The notes beneath the pieces are model-generated. The model saw only the letters and a list, made by a program, of their open reading frames with translations, did not search any database and was not told the DNA's origin. Shown one piece after another: positions 6,029 through 6,065 of a stretch of DNA of 6,065 nt. This stretch comes from Candidatus Omnitrophota bacterium (GTDB taxonomy: Bacteria; Omnitrophota; Koll11; Zapsychrales; Aceulaceae). Location: contig JAOZRJ010000100.1 of assembly GCA_029931885.1 (NCBI GenBank), positions 1-6,065 on the forward strand, in the 5' to 3' direction. The translations under genes and the position numbers were made by a program. Numbering within the stretch: position 1 is the stretch's first letter; each line of letters begins with the position of its first letter.

Positions 6029-6042
6029 TCCTGACATCAGGA
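6029..6042 (+). promoter_or_regulatory. Small hairpin covering the Shine-Dalgarno of the next start codon
   Basis: TCCTG (6029-6033) and CAGGA (6038-6042) pair around ACAT. The 3' arm contains AGGA (6039-6042), the only Shine-Dalgarno candidate for ATG 6049, six bases away. A short stem like this could dampen translation at low temperature, but a five-bp stem is common by chance. Confidence 0.35.
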
Positions 6043-6048
6043 AATAAA

Positions 6049-6065
6049 ATGAAAAAGGATGGTTG
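6049..6065 (+). CDS. Possible start of a further gene (3' part outside the window)
   Basis: ATG at 6049 reads M-K-K-D-G before the window ends, and AGGA lies six bases upstream. A Met-Lys-Lys start is common for real genes and the spacing is good. Five codons say nothing about function, and the strength of the upstream hairpin is consistent with a new transcription unit starting beyond Hsp20. Confidence 0.4.

Noticed and set aside
1..6065. CRISPR array, tRNA or rRNA gene, insertion sequence or prophage remnant
   Set aside because: No regularly spaced identical short repeats, cloverleaf, transposase frame or terminal inverted repeats were seen on either strand.

Overview
The window is AT-rich bacterial DNA. 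All recognisable genes are on the + strand, with strong Shine-Dalgarno sequences and two GTG starts. No single marker fixes the taxon. An intrinsic terminator, a CIRCE heat-shock operator, an HspR-like MerR regulator, a c-di-GMP-I-like riboswitch and a very large secreted multidomain glycosidase together would suit a Gram-negative-type environmental bacterium, possibly an uncultured lineage such as Omnitrophota or Elusimicrobiota. That placement is a low-confidence inference.

Layout. Positions 1-268 hold the 3' end of an HflX-type ribosome-associated GTPase gene. The 310-base gap to the next start (269-578) is not empty. It carries a probable promoter (372-400), a folded leader that fits the c-di-GMP-I (GEMM-I) aptamer (412-503), and an unexplained 15-base near-repeat of the aptamer 5' strand (338-352). 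A strong Shine-Dalgarno at 567-573 sets the start of the main gene at GTG 579. That gene (579-4979) encodes a 1466-residue secreted protein: signal peptide, four tandem CBM_4_9-like beta-sandwich repeats of about 164 residues joined partly by proline linkers, a clan GH-A TIM-barrel glycosidase domain with both catalytic glutamates, a domain shaped like a C39-family cysteine peptidase but lacking the catalytic Cys and His, and a C-terminal region with a weak PepSY-like look. An intrinsic terminator (5009-5042) closes the unit.

The right part is a small heat-shock locus. A near-consensus promoter (5086-5114) drives a short HspR-like MerR regulator (5142-5432). It is followed by a near-perfect CIRCE operator (5467-5493) and an Hsp20 small heat-shock protein (5536-5991). 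A strong hairpin (5999-6027) has its T-tract on the minus-strand side. The window ends in what may be the first codons of another + strand gene (ATG 6049), whose Shine-Dalgarno lies inside a small hairpin.

Working together: the most interesting unit is riboswitch plus secreted glycosidase. It suggests that c-di-GMP, the biofilm/surface second messenger, directly sets synthesis of a large extracellular carbohydrate-binding and carbohydrate-remodelling protein. The heat-shock part suggests dual control of Hsp20, by HrcA through CIRCE and possibly by the upstream HspR-like protein.
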